Shown here: piece by piece, positions 53,822 through 63,128 of the stretch
How positions within the stretch are numbered: the first letter of the stretch is position 1
Layout of the letters: every line of letters begins with the position of its first letter
Made by a program: the position numbers and the translations under genes
Assembly (NCBI GenBank): GCA_029263455.1
Contig: JAJCXM010000008.1
Location: 868,001 to 932,000, forward strand
Length of the DNA stretch: 64,000 nucleotides
Direction: 5' to 3'
Origin: Holophagae bacterium
GTDB lineage: Bacteria > Acidobacteriota > Holophagae > Acanthopleuribacterales > Acanthopleuribacteraceae
The notes under the pieces: model-generated
Databases searched by the model: none
What the model saw: only the letters and a program-made list of their open reading frames with translations
Told to the model about the DNA's origin: nothing

Positions 53822-54250
53822 CTATTCATCCACCGCTTGCCATAACACTTTGGTGATCATCCAACGATCGTCATATTTCGCCAAGAGCAAGTAGTCAATT
53901 CCCCAATAAAGTGTCAACTTAACGCAAGCGATCTTGTCTTGAACATCTAAAATTTCAACCTTTTTTGCTGCGTCCTTTGGTGCCTTCCACTTTGGGTCAT
54001 TTGCCACGTCACGCGCGTAATCCAAGGCACGCTCGTAGGACATCTTATGTTCTTTGGATCCTTTACTCTTGGAGCCAAATCCCAATTTAGATAATTCCGG
54101 ATGAATACTCCGCTCTATTTTGGTGATATCTCCCTCATAAAATCCTTCAATGTAGTCCAGAGCCGCACGTTCTATATTGGCTCGGTCCTGACTTAGTGAA
54201 TTTGTACAAAGACAAAAGATCAGCGGAGTTATTAATATCGTTTTTATCAT
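53822..54250 (-). CDS. Secreted NTF2-like/lumazine-binding-type protein
   Basis: 142 residues with a signal peptide (MIKTILITPLIFCLCTNSLSQ). The mature part, AALDYIEGFYEGDITKIERSIHPELSKLGF, and a final KYDDRWMITKVLWQ show the helix-then-sheet pattern of the NTF2-like fold in the putative lumazine-binding family. Members are small periplasmic or extracellular proteins of mostly unknown role. No catalytic group is evident. Neighbouring genes are not obviously related. Confidence 0.75.
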   Translation of the reverse strand: MIKTILITPLIFCLCTNSLSQDRANIERAALDYIEGFYEGDITKIERSIHPELSKLGFGSKSKGSKEHKMSYERALDYARDVANDPKWKAPKDAAKKVEILDVQDKIACVKLTLYWGIDYLLLAKYDDRWMITKVLWQAVDE

Positions 54251-54521
54251 GACTCAAAATCCTTAGTTATTGTTGTAATTCAGCGAGACGATTGGTCGGC
54301 GCAGCATATGCTGGATGGACCTATAATAATAGATCCGAATGGAATCATTGAATAATTAATTGGGTCACGTGAAACGTTGTTTCCCTTCCAACTTTGGGAT
54401 TCACTCTTAATCGTTTCGACTCTCAAGTGGGTCCTTATTGTAAGAGACACAAGCTTTCAACGGTTGGCTAACGGATTCGTGGTAGAAGAGAACATAGCGC
54501 TGTCGGCTTACCGCCATCACA

Positions 54522-57488
54522 CTACAGCGGCAAAAACAACGAAACCTTTACGCCATCATTGGACGTGATATCCAGTTGGGCGTTCATTTGTTTGGCCCGT
54601 GAGCGAATGCTACTGAATCCCTTTCCAGCTGGTACTAGGGGATCGAAGCCCTTGCCGTTGTCGTGCACGACCAGATAAAAACGATTGGCATTGAGTTCAA
54701 CCTCAATGTCGACCTCAGTAGCTGAGGCGTGTTTAATGATGTTGTGGATACATTCCTTGAAGATCATGAATAGGGGATGGGCCAGATCCGCTCGCCACGA
54801 TTCACCACGCAAAGTCACTTCGCGCTGGAAGCTTACCTGAATTCCTTGTCGTTTGAGACTTGAGGAGGCGAACAGGCGCATGCGTGCGATCAAGGTGCTC
54901 CACGACTCGTTTTGTTTGTCCAATGTCCAGATGATGTCGCGAAATTGTTGAATGACCTGCCGTGTCAATTCACCAATTTGTTCGAAGGCAGAGCGCGTCT
55001 CGTCCTGGCTCTTTATCTGACCTAATTGAGCCGTTTGTGCGATGTGCGTCAGGACCATACCTACATCGTCGTGCAAATCGTCGGATATTCGCTGTTTGAT
55101 ACGAGCTACGGCGAGTTCCTGCCCGACACGGATTCGATAGAATCCGGCACCAATCGCAAACACAATCAAAACAACGAGTGAATTGAACCACCAAGTCTCC
55201 CAAGGGGCGGGATCAATGACGATGGAGACATGAGCTTCATGAGGGCTCCAAGAATGCTCGTCGATAGAAGCCTGCACACGGACGTTGTAAGTTCCGGCTC
55301 TAAGGTCCGTTAGCGGCAATTGGTGATCGCCAAGCTGCGCTAATACCCATTCGTCGCTGAGCCCCGCCACCTGAAAACGAAATCGGGTTCCGTCTTTGGG
55401 TAATGTGGACGGTGAGGAGAATTCCAAAGAGACAAAATCCTCACGATGACTAAAGCGCAGTTGAGAGGTATGCTCGATTCGGTGTTCAAGGGAAAACCGC
55501 TTAAGCTGGTCGCCTGGTCGGATTCTTTGATTGCGTACCAGTAGTTCAGTAAATAATACTTTCGGTGGTCGTGGTTCCGCGCGCATGTTCTCAGCATGGA
55601 AACGTATGATGCCCCAATGAGAACCGAAATACAGCGAGCCATCATCGGCTTTGACAAAGGCTTCGGAGTTGAATTCGGTTATAGGTAGTCCGTGGCGCCG
55701 ATCAAACCTTTTGATAGCAAGGTCTTTTTCGGAGATTCGTAAGATGCCATTGTCAGTTGAGAACCAAATATGCCCAACATCGTCGGCCAAGCCTCCATAC
55801 ACTCTTTCTCTTTCTAGCTTCGGCAACTGAAGATATGAATCGTCGTCGATGACCCAAATTCCTTGGCCGTAGGAAGAAAGCCAAAGCCGGCCGCGACCGT
55901 CTTTGTGAACGTCCAATAACAAGCTTTTTAGAAGTGCTTCTGGAGCGTTTTGAGGGCGTTCCATCTGGTTTGAGCTTCGATCCCAATGGTATGGTCCCCC
56001 CACTCCCGCCAAGAAATAGTGCTGATCGCCCAAAGGCATGATTTCAACGAAGGGCAAGGAGGTGACTTGAAGCGTGCGGGCTGGCGTTCCCTGAACGTAT
56101 TCCATGATGCTCAGTCCACCCATCAGCATGTCACCGGAATCCTGTTCAGAAAAACAGGATATCAAACCTGTTGACCCCTCTACTTTAGTGATCTGGTCGG
56201 CTGTCTGATTGTAGATATATGCACCCGCTGCCGTTCCAATCCATAGGTTGTCTTTTCGATCCACGTACAGCTTGTTCACAATGTCGTGGGGTAGTCTGCG
56301 GTTGCCAGGTGCATCGGGCGACAGCACTATCGGTTCATCTTTACCGAGGCGGACCACCCGATCACTTTCAAATTCAGCCCACAATTTTCCGCTACGATCG
56401 AAGCAGAGTGAGTAGACTTGATTCTCTGCAAGACTTTGCTGTGACGAGTGACTGCCGAAGACATCAAATCGTTGACGTTCCTTTGATGCCACGTTGATTC
56501 CGTTGTTTGTGCCTAACCAGATGCGACCGGAACGGTCCTGCATCATACTCAACAAATGCGCCGAGATAGGGAAAGGCTGGTTTGATTTGTGCCTATATGT
56601 CACAAGCGTCTGGTTGTGTTGGCTGTAACAGTTAACGCCATAATTGTCGGACGTGGCCCAAATGTTGTAGCTTTGGTCGACCATAATTTGGTTGGTGCCT
56701 AAAAAGTCGTAGCTGTCGATGGGAATCAGCGTTTGCTTGTAGTTATGAATATCGATCTTGTAAACGCCAGCTGATGTGGTGGAATAGGCAAAGGAATCAT
56801 GGATTTGTATGTCGGAGGCCTGGATGCCTGTCATTACTGGCTGAAATTCCGCTAAGTTTACATCCCATTTGAAGACACCTTTGGTACCTACAACCCAGAC
56901 CCCTCCCAACGTGTCCACGTCCATTTTGTGGATGGGGTCGCTCACGCCTGCTTGGCCCGTCGCGCTCAGGTTTTCTGGCGAAAGTGGCGTGGATTTCAGA
57001 TCCAAAAGCTGGGATGGTTTGCCATCAGCATCGATTTTGGCCAGCCAATCCTTACCAGCGAGCCACAAACTGCCCGGTCCGTCGCAGGCCAACGTTGCCG
57101 GGGCGCTAAAGTCTTGCAAGTGCGGCAAATACGCGACTTGACCGGTCCTAATGTCTACCCAACCTACCTCTTTCCCGCGCGTCATGAATACTAATTGGTC
57201 GCCAGACGCTTCTAACTCAATGATCATTTTTTGGAACGGACTGCGGTCCGGTTCAAAGACAAGGTCCGCATCGAATCGGTGACCATTGAAGCGCGCCAGA
57301 CCGGCAGGGCTACCGGCCCATATGAAACCAAATGAATCTTCCGCTAGAGCCAGCACGGACGACACAGGAAGGCCTTGCTCAGTGGTGAGGTGATCAAAGG
57401 CAATTTGTGCAGGCGAATAGGCGCAAAAACTGACCAAAAACGTCGTCAATACCTGTGATATCAACCGAAAATGGGAGTATTGCATCAT
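54522..57488 (-). CDS. Beta-propeller sensor histidine kinase (Reg_prop/Y_Y_Y type)
   Basis: 988 residues from ATG 57488 (a second ATG at 57485 is equivalent). A signal peptide precedes a large periplasmic propeller of Reg_prop repeats (ALAEDSFGFIWAGSPAGLARF, MMQDRSGRIWLGTNNGIN). A Y_Y_Y domain lies near residue 710-770. One membrane helix (FNSLVVLIVFAIGAGFY) leads to a HisKA_3 domain with His in SDDLHDDVGM and a HATPase domain (VHDNGKGFD, SSIRSRAKQ). In Bacteroidetes similar sensors are fused to AraC regulators; here the partner is a separate LuxR-type regulator starting upstream on the same strand. The ligand is probably a polysaccharide or peptide, but this is not shown. Confidence 0.85.
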   Translation of the reverse strand: MMQYSHFRLISQVLTTFLVSFCAYSPAQIAFDHLTTEQGLPVSSVLALAEDSFGFIWAGSPAGLARFNGHRFDADLVFEPDRSPFQKMIIELEASGDQLVFMTRGKEVGWVDIRTGQVAYLPHLQDFSAPATLACDGPGSLWLAGKDWLAKIDADGKPSQLLDLKSTPLSPENLSATGQAGVSDPIHKMDVDTLGGVWVVGTKGVFKWDVNLAEFQPVMTGIQASDIQIHDSFAYSTTSAGVYKIDIHNYKQTLIPIDSYDFLGTNQIMVDQSYNIWATSDNYGVNCYSQHNQTLVTYRHKSNQPFPISAHLLSMMQDRSGRIWLGTNNGINVASKERQRFDVFGSHSSQQSLAENQVYSLCFDRSGKLWAEFESDRVVRLGKDEPIVLSPDAPGNRRLPHDIVNKLYVDRKDNLWIGTAAGAYIYNQTADQITKVEGSTGLISCFSEQDSGDMLMGGLSIMEYVQGTPARTLQVTSLPFVEIMPLGDQHYFLAGVGGPYHWDRSSNQMERPQNAPEALLKSLLLDVHKDGRGRLWLSSYGQGIWVIDDDSYLQLPKLERERVYGGLADDVGHIWFSTDNGILRISEKDLAIKRFDRRHGLPITEFNSEAFVKADDGSLYFGSHWGIIRFHAENMRAEPRPPKVLFTELLVRNQRIRPGDQLKRFSLEHRIEHTSQLRFSHREDFVSLEFSSPSTLPKDGTRFRFQVAGLSDEWVLAQLGDHQLPLTDLRAGTYNVRVQASIDEHSWSPHEAHVSIVIDPAPWETWWFNSLVVLIVFAIGAGFYRIRVGQELAVARIKQRISDDLHDDVGMVLTHIAQTAQLGQIKSQDETRSAFEQIGELTRQVIQQFRDIIWTLDKQNESWSTLIARMRLFASSSLKRQGIQVSFQREVTLRGESWRADLAHPLFMIFKECIHNIIKHASATEVDIEVELNANRFYLVVHDNGKGFDPLVPAGKGFSSIRSRAKQMNAQLDITSNDGVKVSLFLPL

Positions 57489-57493
57489 GGGCC

Positions 57494-58123
57494 TTAAAGG
57501 ATGCGATCGCCTAGACGATAAATGTCGCCTTTCGAATGGACATTCAACTTGCGGTAGATCCGTTTTATATGAGAGTGAATGGTGCCAATCGAAACACACA
57601 GTCGATCGGCAATCTCTTTATAGCTGAGACCATCAAGAATGGCAGCCACTACTTCCTTTTGGCGACTGGTAAGATCGGATTCCTCTTCCCGCGTGACTTG
57701 GCGTTCGGGGTGGAAGTGTTTGACCACCTTCATGGCGATTTGAGGTGTCATAGCCGCGCCTCCTTCCCTCAGCAGGAGGAGCGTCGTTATCAGTTCATCT
57801 AAAGGGCTGGACTTGAGCAGATAACCTGATGCACCGGCCTGCAGCGCCTTGAATATGTAGTCCCAATTTTCGTAAATCGTAAGCATAACCACGTCTGTAT
57901 CCGGCCAACGGTCGCGAATCATTGTAGCCCCACGGATTCCGTTCATTCCTGGTAATTCGATATCAAGCAACGCCACATCCAGCTGCTGAATGTCCCGTGC
58001 ATCCCACAAGAAATGCTCCATGCTGTCAGAGGCAATGACGACGTCAAATAGAGGCTGAGACTCCAATATTTCTTTGAGTAATTCTCGATAGCGATGATCG
58101 TCTTCGACAATAGCTACTTTCAT
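57494..58123 (-). CDS. LuxR-family response regulator
   Basis: 209 residues from ATG 58123 (MKVAIVEDDHRY); an in-frame ATG at 58153 adds ten residues and cannot be ruled out. The receiver has phospho-acceptor Asp in VALLDIELPGMNG and the conserved Lys in GYLLKSSPLDEL. The C-terminal HTH has LTSRQKEVVAAILDGLSY and SIGTIHSHIKRIYRKL. Its stop is five bases before the sensor-kinase start, so the two are co-transcribed and form a pair. Confidence 0.85.
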   Translation of the reverse strand: MKVAIVEDDHRYRELLKEILESQPLFDVVIASDSMEHFLWDARDIQQLDVALLDIELPGMNGIRGATMIRDRWPDTDVVMLTIYENWDYIFKALQAGASGYLLKSSPLDELITTLLLLREGGAAMTPQIAMKVVKHFHPERQVTREEESDLTSRQKEVVAAILDGLSYKEIADRLCVSIGTIHSHIKRIYRKLNVHSKGDIYRLGDRIL

Positions 58124-58325
58124 TAGAAACCGACCTTGATTGCTGTTATTCATATTGTGACCTAATTGGGTCTCTTTAGGCTGTACAAATATGAGAATAC
58201 CCAGTTTTGGGCCAGGGCGTCCGAGGTAAGGACTAGTTCAGGATTGATTATTACCATCGCCATGAGGGACAAAACGCTGACCAGATTTGAGTCACTAATG
58301 ATGTAATGGCTCCTATCTGTCTTGT

Positions 58326-59270
58326 CTAGAGTGGAAAGGGATCGCTCGCGTTTAAGGTGGCCGGAGGCCAGGGGAGGTAGACGCCTTGGTCTCGGTTCAC
58401 GCTGACGTCCTGACTAGGTGCCAATCCAAACAAGCGTTTGAACTCGCGGCTGAATTGCGATGCGCTTTTGTACCCTACCCGGTAAGCCGCTTCCCCTGCA
58501 TTGGCTCCTTCGTGCAGCATGAATGCTCGAGCGCAGTGCAATCGCAACGACTTGACATAGTGTAGAGGTGACATGTCGGTTACCGCTTTGAAGTGGCGGT
58601 GGAATGAGGAGGCGCTCATGTGCGCTTCAGAAGCCAATGTTGCGATGTCCCAATTTCGTTGCACCGACTCGTGAATCTGAGCCAGCACGCGAGCGATCTG
58701 AGTGCGGTGTCCCCGGCCCTGGACCAGGCTTCGCAGGGCAAGCCCTTGAGGACCTCTTAGTACGCGGTAGTGTATTTCGCGGACGATTTGTGGCCCCAAA
58801 ATTTTGGCGGTCTCGGTATGGCGGCTGGCCTCTAACAATCGAATGACGGCGTCGATTAGAAGCTCATCGATGGGCGTGATATGGATGCCGTGATTTGGCT
58901 GCTTTTTCCCTGTGAATGGGCCGATCTGTGCCAACAGGTCGGTAACGATCAGTGGTTGGATAGCGATTTTCACTGCCAGATATGGATTTTTGATGGACAC
59001 ATCGACGATTTCGCCTTCGATGGGTAAGGGAATCGACAGTACAAGCATGTGCTTGGCGTCGTAGCGATATGTTTTTCCTCCGGCATAAAGCTGTTTGCTG
59101 CCTTGAGCCGCGAAAACGAATTGAGGGTCGTATAAGACCGGGGCACGGTTCCTTGGTTTTGTGGCTCGCAAGTGAGTCACATGCTTTACAGGCGAAAGGG
59201 TGATGCCTTCAGATGGCGTTACACTTTTGATGGCTTCGATGAATTGTGTGTGGAGGGACGCGTCGATCAC
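58326..59270 (-). CDS. AraC-family transcriptional regulator
   Basis: 314 residues from a GTG at 59270, which has GAGGT four bases upstream; a longer frame from 59351 would use up the space needed for the divergent promoter. The N-terminal cupin-like domain (LYDPQFVFAAQGSKQLYAGG) resembles AraC_N regulators of small-molecule metabolism. The C-terminal double HTH has IATLASEAHMSASSFHRHFK and GYKSASQFSREFKRLFG. It is divergent from the aldo/keto reductase, which it probably controls by analogy with many similar pairs. Confidence 0.82.
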   Translation of the reverse strand: MIDASLHTQFIEAIKSVTPSEGITLSPVKHVTHLRATKPRNRAPVLYDPQFVFAAQGSKQLYAGGKTYRYDAKHMLVLSIPLPIEGEIVDVSIKNPYLAVKIAIQPLIVTDLLAQIGPFTGKKQPNHGIHITPIDELLIDAVIRLLEASRHTETAKILGPQIVREIHYRVLRGPQGLALRSLVQGRGHRTQIARVLAQIHESVQRNWDIATLASEAHMSASSFHRHFKAVTDMSPLHYVKSLRLHCARAFMLHEGANAGEAAYRVGYKSASQFSREFKRLFGLAPSQDVSVNRDQGVYLPWPPATLNASDPFPL

Positions 59271-59422
59271 AGTTACCTCAATGAACTCTTTGCTTGGTAT
59301 TGAAACAAACAAGGGCTCTTGAATCCATCCCTTGGCAGGAATAGGCAACACTTTCGCAGGATCGTGTATTCACCCTGGTGGGTCCGAATCCTAGAATAAT
59401 GCAAACAACAAGGAGGTTGGAA

Positions 59423-60403
59423 ATGAAGACGTTAACTATAGGAAGCCAATCATTGGTGCGTGTGGGCTTGGGCTGCATGGGCATGTCCGATTTTTATGGC
59501 CCCACCGACGAAGCTGAATGCATTCGCGTCATTCATCACGCACTTGATCAGGGCATTCAAATGTTAGATACAGCCGATATGTATGGTCCTTGGACAAATG
59601 AAAGATTACTTGGCAAAGCCTTGCGAGACAGGCGTGAACAAGCGTTTCTGGCAACAAAATTTGGCGTTGTTAGGCAAGAAGATGGTGCGTTTATGGGGAT
59701 CGATGGTCGGCCTGAGTACGTATTAAAGTCCTGCGACGACAGCCTCAAAAGGCTCGGTGTCGATCATATCGATTTGTATTATCAACACCGTGTCGATCCT
59801 CAAGTCGATATTGAAGAAACCGTAGGTGCCATGGCGCGCTTAGTTGAGGCTGGCAAAGTCCGTTACCTTGGACTGTCGGAAGCTCATCCTAATACGTTAC
59901 GACGAGCACACAAGGTGCACGCTATAGCCGCGCTACAATCCGAGTACTCTTTGTGGAGTAGGGATCCTGAACTCGGGCACTTACAGGCTTGCCGCGAGTT
60001 GGGCGTCGTTTGTGTGGCTTATAGCCCACTTGGCCGTGGGTTTTTGACGGGTAAGCTCCCTAATCCGGGCGCATTGTCAGATGGCGATTATCGCAAGACT
60101 GCACCGAGAATGAGTGGTTCCAATCTTGCCGAAAACCAAAAGTTTGTCGACGAATTGGGCCGCCTTGCCAAGGAACACGGCTGTACAACGGCACAATTGG
60201 CTTTGGCCTGGGTCCTGGCTCAGTTGCCGCAAATAATGGCCATTCCAGGAACCACCAAATCACATCGAATTGATGAGAACCTGGCCGCGTTAACGGTTTC
60301 GTTGGGCGCATCAGAGCTTGAAAAATTGAATGAGTTGGCGCCTCTAGGCGTTGCGGCAGGTGAACGCTACGATGAGTACGGGATGGCAATCGTCAATGGT
60401 TGA
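59423..60403 (+). CDS. Aldo/keto reductase
   Basis: 326 residues. The start is ATG at 59423, with AAGGAGG eight bases upstream. The catalytic tetrad is D49, Y54, K79 and H122 (LDTADMYG, LATKFG, YYQHRVD), so a NADPH-dependent reduction of aldehydes or ketones is expected. IPGTTKSHRIDENLAA near residue 275 is the coenzyme-binding region. It belongs to the AKR family that includes YghZ- and Tas-like enzymes. The physiological substrate is not evident. It is divergent from the AraC regulator. Confidence 0.87.
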   Translation: MKTLTIGSQSLVRVGLGCMGMSDFYGPTDEAECIRVIHHALDQGIQMLDTADMYGPWTNERLLGKALRDRREQAFLATKFGVVRQEDGAFMGIDGRPEYVLKSCDDSLKRLGVDHIDLYYQHRVDPQVDIEETVGAMARLVEAGKVRYLGLSEAHPNTLRRAHKVHAIAALQSEYSLWSRDPELGHLQACRELGVVCVAYSPLGRGFLTGKLPNPGALSDGDYRKTAPRMSGSNLAENQKFVDELGRLAKEHGCTTAQLALAWVLAQLPQIMAIPGTTKSHRIDENLAALTVSLGASELEKLNELAPLGVAAGERYDEYGMAIVNG

Positions 60404-60953
60404 TTGATGTTTATTCAATGACAATTCATCGAGCATCATCTGGTTCTTTGCAACTGGTAATTGGAAGAGATCTTGTTTGGCGATCTATTAATCGCGCCGA
60501 CAAATTCCTTGTTTGGGAATTGGTTCGACGACCAATTGTTCAGCCGTCCCGGTTGCACTGGCTTGGTTTTAGTGAATTAGTTAGCGGCTTCCAATGGTCT
60601 AAGAGATACAAACCGAAACGCGAAGAGGCGTTTCAATTCAACGTTGCTATTGGATGATGATCGAAGTTTCTTGCATAAAACAATACCCCTTCTTGCTCCT
60701 GAACCAACTTAGACCGGCGTTACTAAGTTCTGCGTATTGACAGATTCCCTTAGGCTCATTTTCTTGCACAGCAGAGCAAGGAAAAGTCACCTGGGTTTTT
60801 GAGCTAGCCCACTTTCGAATATTGATTGGCAGGACGATGGTCAGATCCAACTAATTGATTGATGATCCGGCGCAATGTTAAGAATTATTTACATCAAGGC
60901 GAAAATAGATTACACTGTGTGTGGTTAGTTATACATTTCTTAAGGAGACGTTG
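60404..60953. other. 550-base gap with hairpins and a promoter
   Basis: No intact gene is supported. AATTGGT-TCGACG-ACCAATT (60518-60537) is a seven-base inverted repeat. GAAACGC (60615-60621) and GCGTTTC (60628-60634) form another. A frame at 60647-60850 (-) gives a 67-residue sequence with some protein-like parts (NEPKGICQYAELSNAGLSW) but no good start. The promoter TTTACA (60888-60893) with TACACT (60911-60916) serves the membrane-protein gene. Confidence 0.4.
60888..60916 (+). promoter_or_regulatory. Promoter of membrane protein/HTH pair
   Basis: TTTACA (60888-60893) and TACACT (60911-60916) are 17 bases apart, upstream of AAGGAG and the ATG at 60954. Both boxes are close to the sigma-70 consensus. 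Confidence 0.45.
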
Positions 60954-61367
60954 ATGCCATATAGAGAGAAGATTGCTTGGTTGTCGCTGATTGCAATGGC
61001 CGTTACTTTTGGTCCCTATTTCGTGGTTGTTGGCACGGCGGAACCCATGGGAATGCTGCCATATTTACGTTTGTTTGGCATTGCCGCGCTTGCTCAGATG
61101 CTCATCCTGGGCTTTGGCCATCTGTATTTTCGATGGATGTCACCCGAAGAGGCGCGTTTGCCGATGGATGAGAGGGATCGTGCGATTATGTTTCGCTCGA
61201 TCACGAATGCTTATTATGTCCTCATTGTCGGTATGATTTTGGTGGGCTGCGTCATGCCATTCAACTCCAGCGGATGGTCGATCATCAATGCTGCCATCTT
61301 TATGATCGTTGCTGCCGAAGTTGTTCACTACGGGTTAGTTGTGGTGTGTTATCGCAGGCATACATAA
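60954..61367 (+). CDS. Small four-helix membrane protein (DUF2178-like)
   Basis: 137 residues from ATG 60954, chosen because AAGGAG lies six bases upstream. Four hydrophobic helices (IAWLSLIAMAVTFGPYFVV, MLPYLRLFGIAALAQMLIL, NAYYVLIVGMILVGCVM, IINAAIFMIVAAEVVHYGLV) are separated by a charged loop, MDERDRAIMFRS. The E-R-D-x-x-I motif in that loop is typical of a small membrane family often found with an HTH gene. Its stop overlaps the start of that HTH gene (TAATG). Function unknown. Confidence 0.75.
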   Translation: MPYREKIAWLSLIAMAVTFGPYFVVVGTAEPMGMLPYLRLFGIAALAQMLILGFGHLYFRWMSPEEARLPMDERDRAIMFRSITNAYYVLIVGMILVGCVMPFNSSGWSIINAAIFMIVAAEVVHYGLVVVCYRRHT

Positions 61368-61588
61368 TGGATGGATCGTTATCTAATCGCGTTCGAACCC
61401 TTCGTTTTCTAAACGGGGAAATGACCCAAAGCGAACTGGGTCAACGTATTGGTGTCACGAGGCAAACGATTGCTGCGATCGAAGCTGGAAAATATTCACC
61501 GTCGTTGGAAGCCGCTTTTCGAATTGCCCAGGTCTTCAATGTGGCACTAGAGGACGTGTTCCAATGGAAGACTGATGCCAATGGTTGA
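61367..61588 (+). CDS. XRE-family HTH regulator
   Basis: 73 residues from ATG 61367, overlapping the previous stop by one base. The sequence is a single helix-turn-helix: MTQSELGQRIGVTRQTIAAI and EAGKYSPSLEAAFRIAQVFN, with a short C-terminal end (DVFQWKTDANG). It matches the small Cro/C1 regulators that pair with DUF2178-like membrane proteins. It may control its own operon. Confidence 0.82.
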   Translation: MDGSLSNRVRTLRFLNGEMTQSELGQRIGVTRQTIAAIEAGKYSPSLEAAFRIAQVFNVALEDVFQWKTDANG

Positions 61589-61673
61589 GCTGTTACTTAG
61601 TGAGTAACTACACAACCAGCTCAACGAATTTCTGCTATGTTTGCGGGATCGATATTGTTAGCTGGCGGTGGAT

Positions 61674-62147
61674 ATGGCAGATCATGAAGGTGGGTGCGTG
61701 TGCGGAGAGGTTCGATTTAAGCTGACTGACACACCGTTAATCGTACATTGTTGTCACTGTCGATGGTGCCAAAGGGAAACAGGCTCGGCGTTTGCCCTGA
61801 ATGCCATGATCGAAAGCAATCGCATTGTCACGCTCAATGGCCATCCTGAAAAAGTGAAGATCCCATCTGAAAGTGGCAAGGGCCAAAAGATATTACGCTG
61901 TCCAACCTGTCGCATAGCCCTTTGGAGCCACTACGCCGGAGCCGATGAAGCACTCAGTTTTGTGCGAGTGGGAACCTTAGACTCACCTGATCAACTTCCC
62001 CCCGACGCGCATATCTTCACCAGTTCCAGACAATCCTGGCTTAAGGTTAGCGACGGTAAACCTGAATTCTTGGAGTTTTATCGCAAGCGCGATGTGTGGA
62101 GAAAAGAAGCCCTTGAGCGCTTGCAAATCTTGATGGGTAAAGCATGA
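61674..62147 (+). CDS. GFA/CENP-V-domain zinc protein
   Basis: 157 residues from ATG 61674; a GTG at 61668 is an alternative. Zinc ligands are in GGCVCGEVRF, HCCHCRWCQRETGSAF and LRCPTCRIALW, the GFA domain pattern. The family includes proteins once linked to glutathione-formaldehyde chemistry, but most members have unknown substrates. It overlaps the next gene by four bases (ATGA). Confidence 0.85.
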   Translation: MADHEGGCVCGEVRFKLTDTPLIVHCCHCRWCQRETGSAFALNAMIESNRIVTLNGHPEKVKIPSESGKGQKILRCPTCRIALWSHYAGADEALSFVRVGTLDSPDQLPPDAHIFTSSRQSWLKVSDGKPEFLEFYRKRDVWRKEALERLQILMGKA

Positions 62148-62605
62148 ACATTTGGATGGATGCGGATGCCTGTCCTCGCGGAGCCAAGGACCTCTTGTAT
62201 CGAGCGGCCAAACGAGAATCGATTCCGCTGATTTTGGTCGCCAACCAGGAAATGGGTATTCCTAAGAGCGCCTGGATTAGTAAAGTAATCGTGGAACAGG
62301 GGTTTGATATCGCCGATGCCTATATCACCGATCATGTTGAAGAAGGGGACTTGGTCATTACGGCAGATATTCCCCTTGCAGCTAACGTAGTGGATAAGGG
62401 GGCGATTGCCCTTGATCCGCGGGGTCTTATTTACGACGAGGAAAACGTCAAAGAAAAACTGGCTACCCGTAATTTATTGGCGTCGCTTCGTGATGAAGGC
62501 ATGATGGGCGGAGGGCCACCGCCTTATCAGGCGAGTGATCGCCACAAATTTGCCTCCGCACTAAATGTCACTCTTCAACGTCTGAAGAAAGAACAGCAAG
62601 CCTAA
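62144..62605 (+). CDS. YaiI/UPF0178-family protein (DUF188)
   Basis: 153 residues. The N-terminus MNIWMDADACPRGAKDLLYR, the VITADIPLAANVVDKGAIAL segment and the GGPPPYQASDR region are signatures of the UPF0178 family, possibly a PIN-like nuclease fold with acidic residues (D6, D8). It is coupled to the GFA gene by a four-base overlap. Its biological role is unknown. Confidence 0.9.
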   Translation: MNIWMDADACPRGAKDLLYRAAKRESIPLILVANQEMGIPKSAWISKVIVEQGFDIADAYITDHVEEGDLVITADIPLAANVVDKGAIALDPRGLIYDEENVKEKLATRNLLASLRDEGMMGGGPPPYQASDRHKFASALNVTLQRLKKEQQA

Positions 62606-63128
62606 GTCGATCAGTTCTGTAAGACCTTTCAACGTTGCCTTACAATTGCGACCAAAGACTCCACCATACGACAGCTACCGATGTGCCGGCCAGGATCGCT
62701 CCGTCGGCAAAGATGGGAAGAGCAATTATGCGCCCAGCCACTTTGCCGGCTGATTTGGCTGTCCTTGAAGGTCCTGACGCCACTGCGTTTTGTTCCTGAG
62801 CTGCCGTAAATGTTCGAAGGTTATGGGCTTGGATGATGGATAGTTACGTTGTTGGATTAGACAGGGGAGTGGGATAGCTAACGATGATGAATTATTGCCA
62901 GTTGTATCTCGTCTCGAATGCATGAACAAAATGAGTGACACAGAAATTATCGCGATCAAGGTGATGAACTTTGTGCGTCTCAATGGCTGGTTCCCGAGCC
63001 GAAGTGGCGTTTGTCGTTAATTCTTTTCTTGTGATTCTCATCGACATGGGTAGCGTCGTCTATCCCCCAAACCTCGGTATTTTTCACCCTTTATAAGCTT
63101 CACACACATGAGCCTTCGGCACTTGTTG
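62606..63128. other. 520-base region with two overlapping degenerate frames
   Basis: On the minus strand, a frame from a TTG at 62983 to 62726 gives 85 residues with an N-terminal membrane helix (FITLIAIISVSLILFMH) and a polar tail (TFEHLRQLRNKTQWRQDL). Another minus frame, open from 62843 to a stop at 62640, gives a protein-like end (SAGKVAGRIIALPIFADGAI) but has no start codon near its beginning. They may be the two halves of a frameshifted small membrane-protein gene, or one may be chance. No good ribosome site supports either start. Confidence 0.3.

Noticed and set aside
60647-60850. Minus-strand 67-codon frame
   Set aside because: It lacks a good start and ribosome site, and no family was recognised; kept only as a note in the gap entry.
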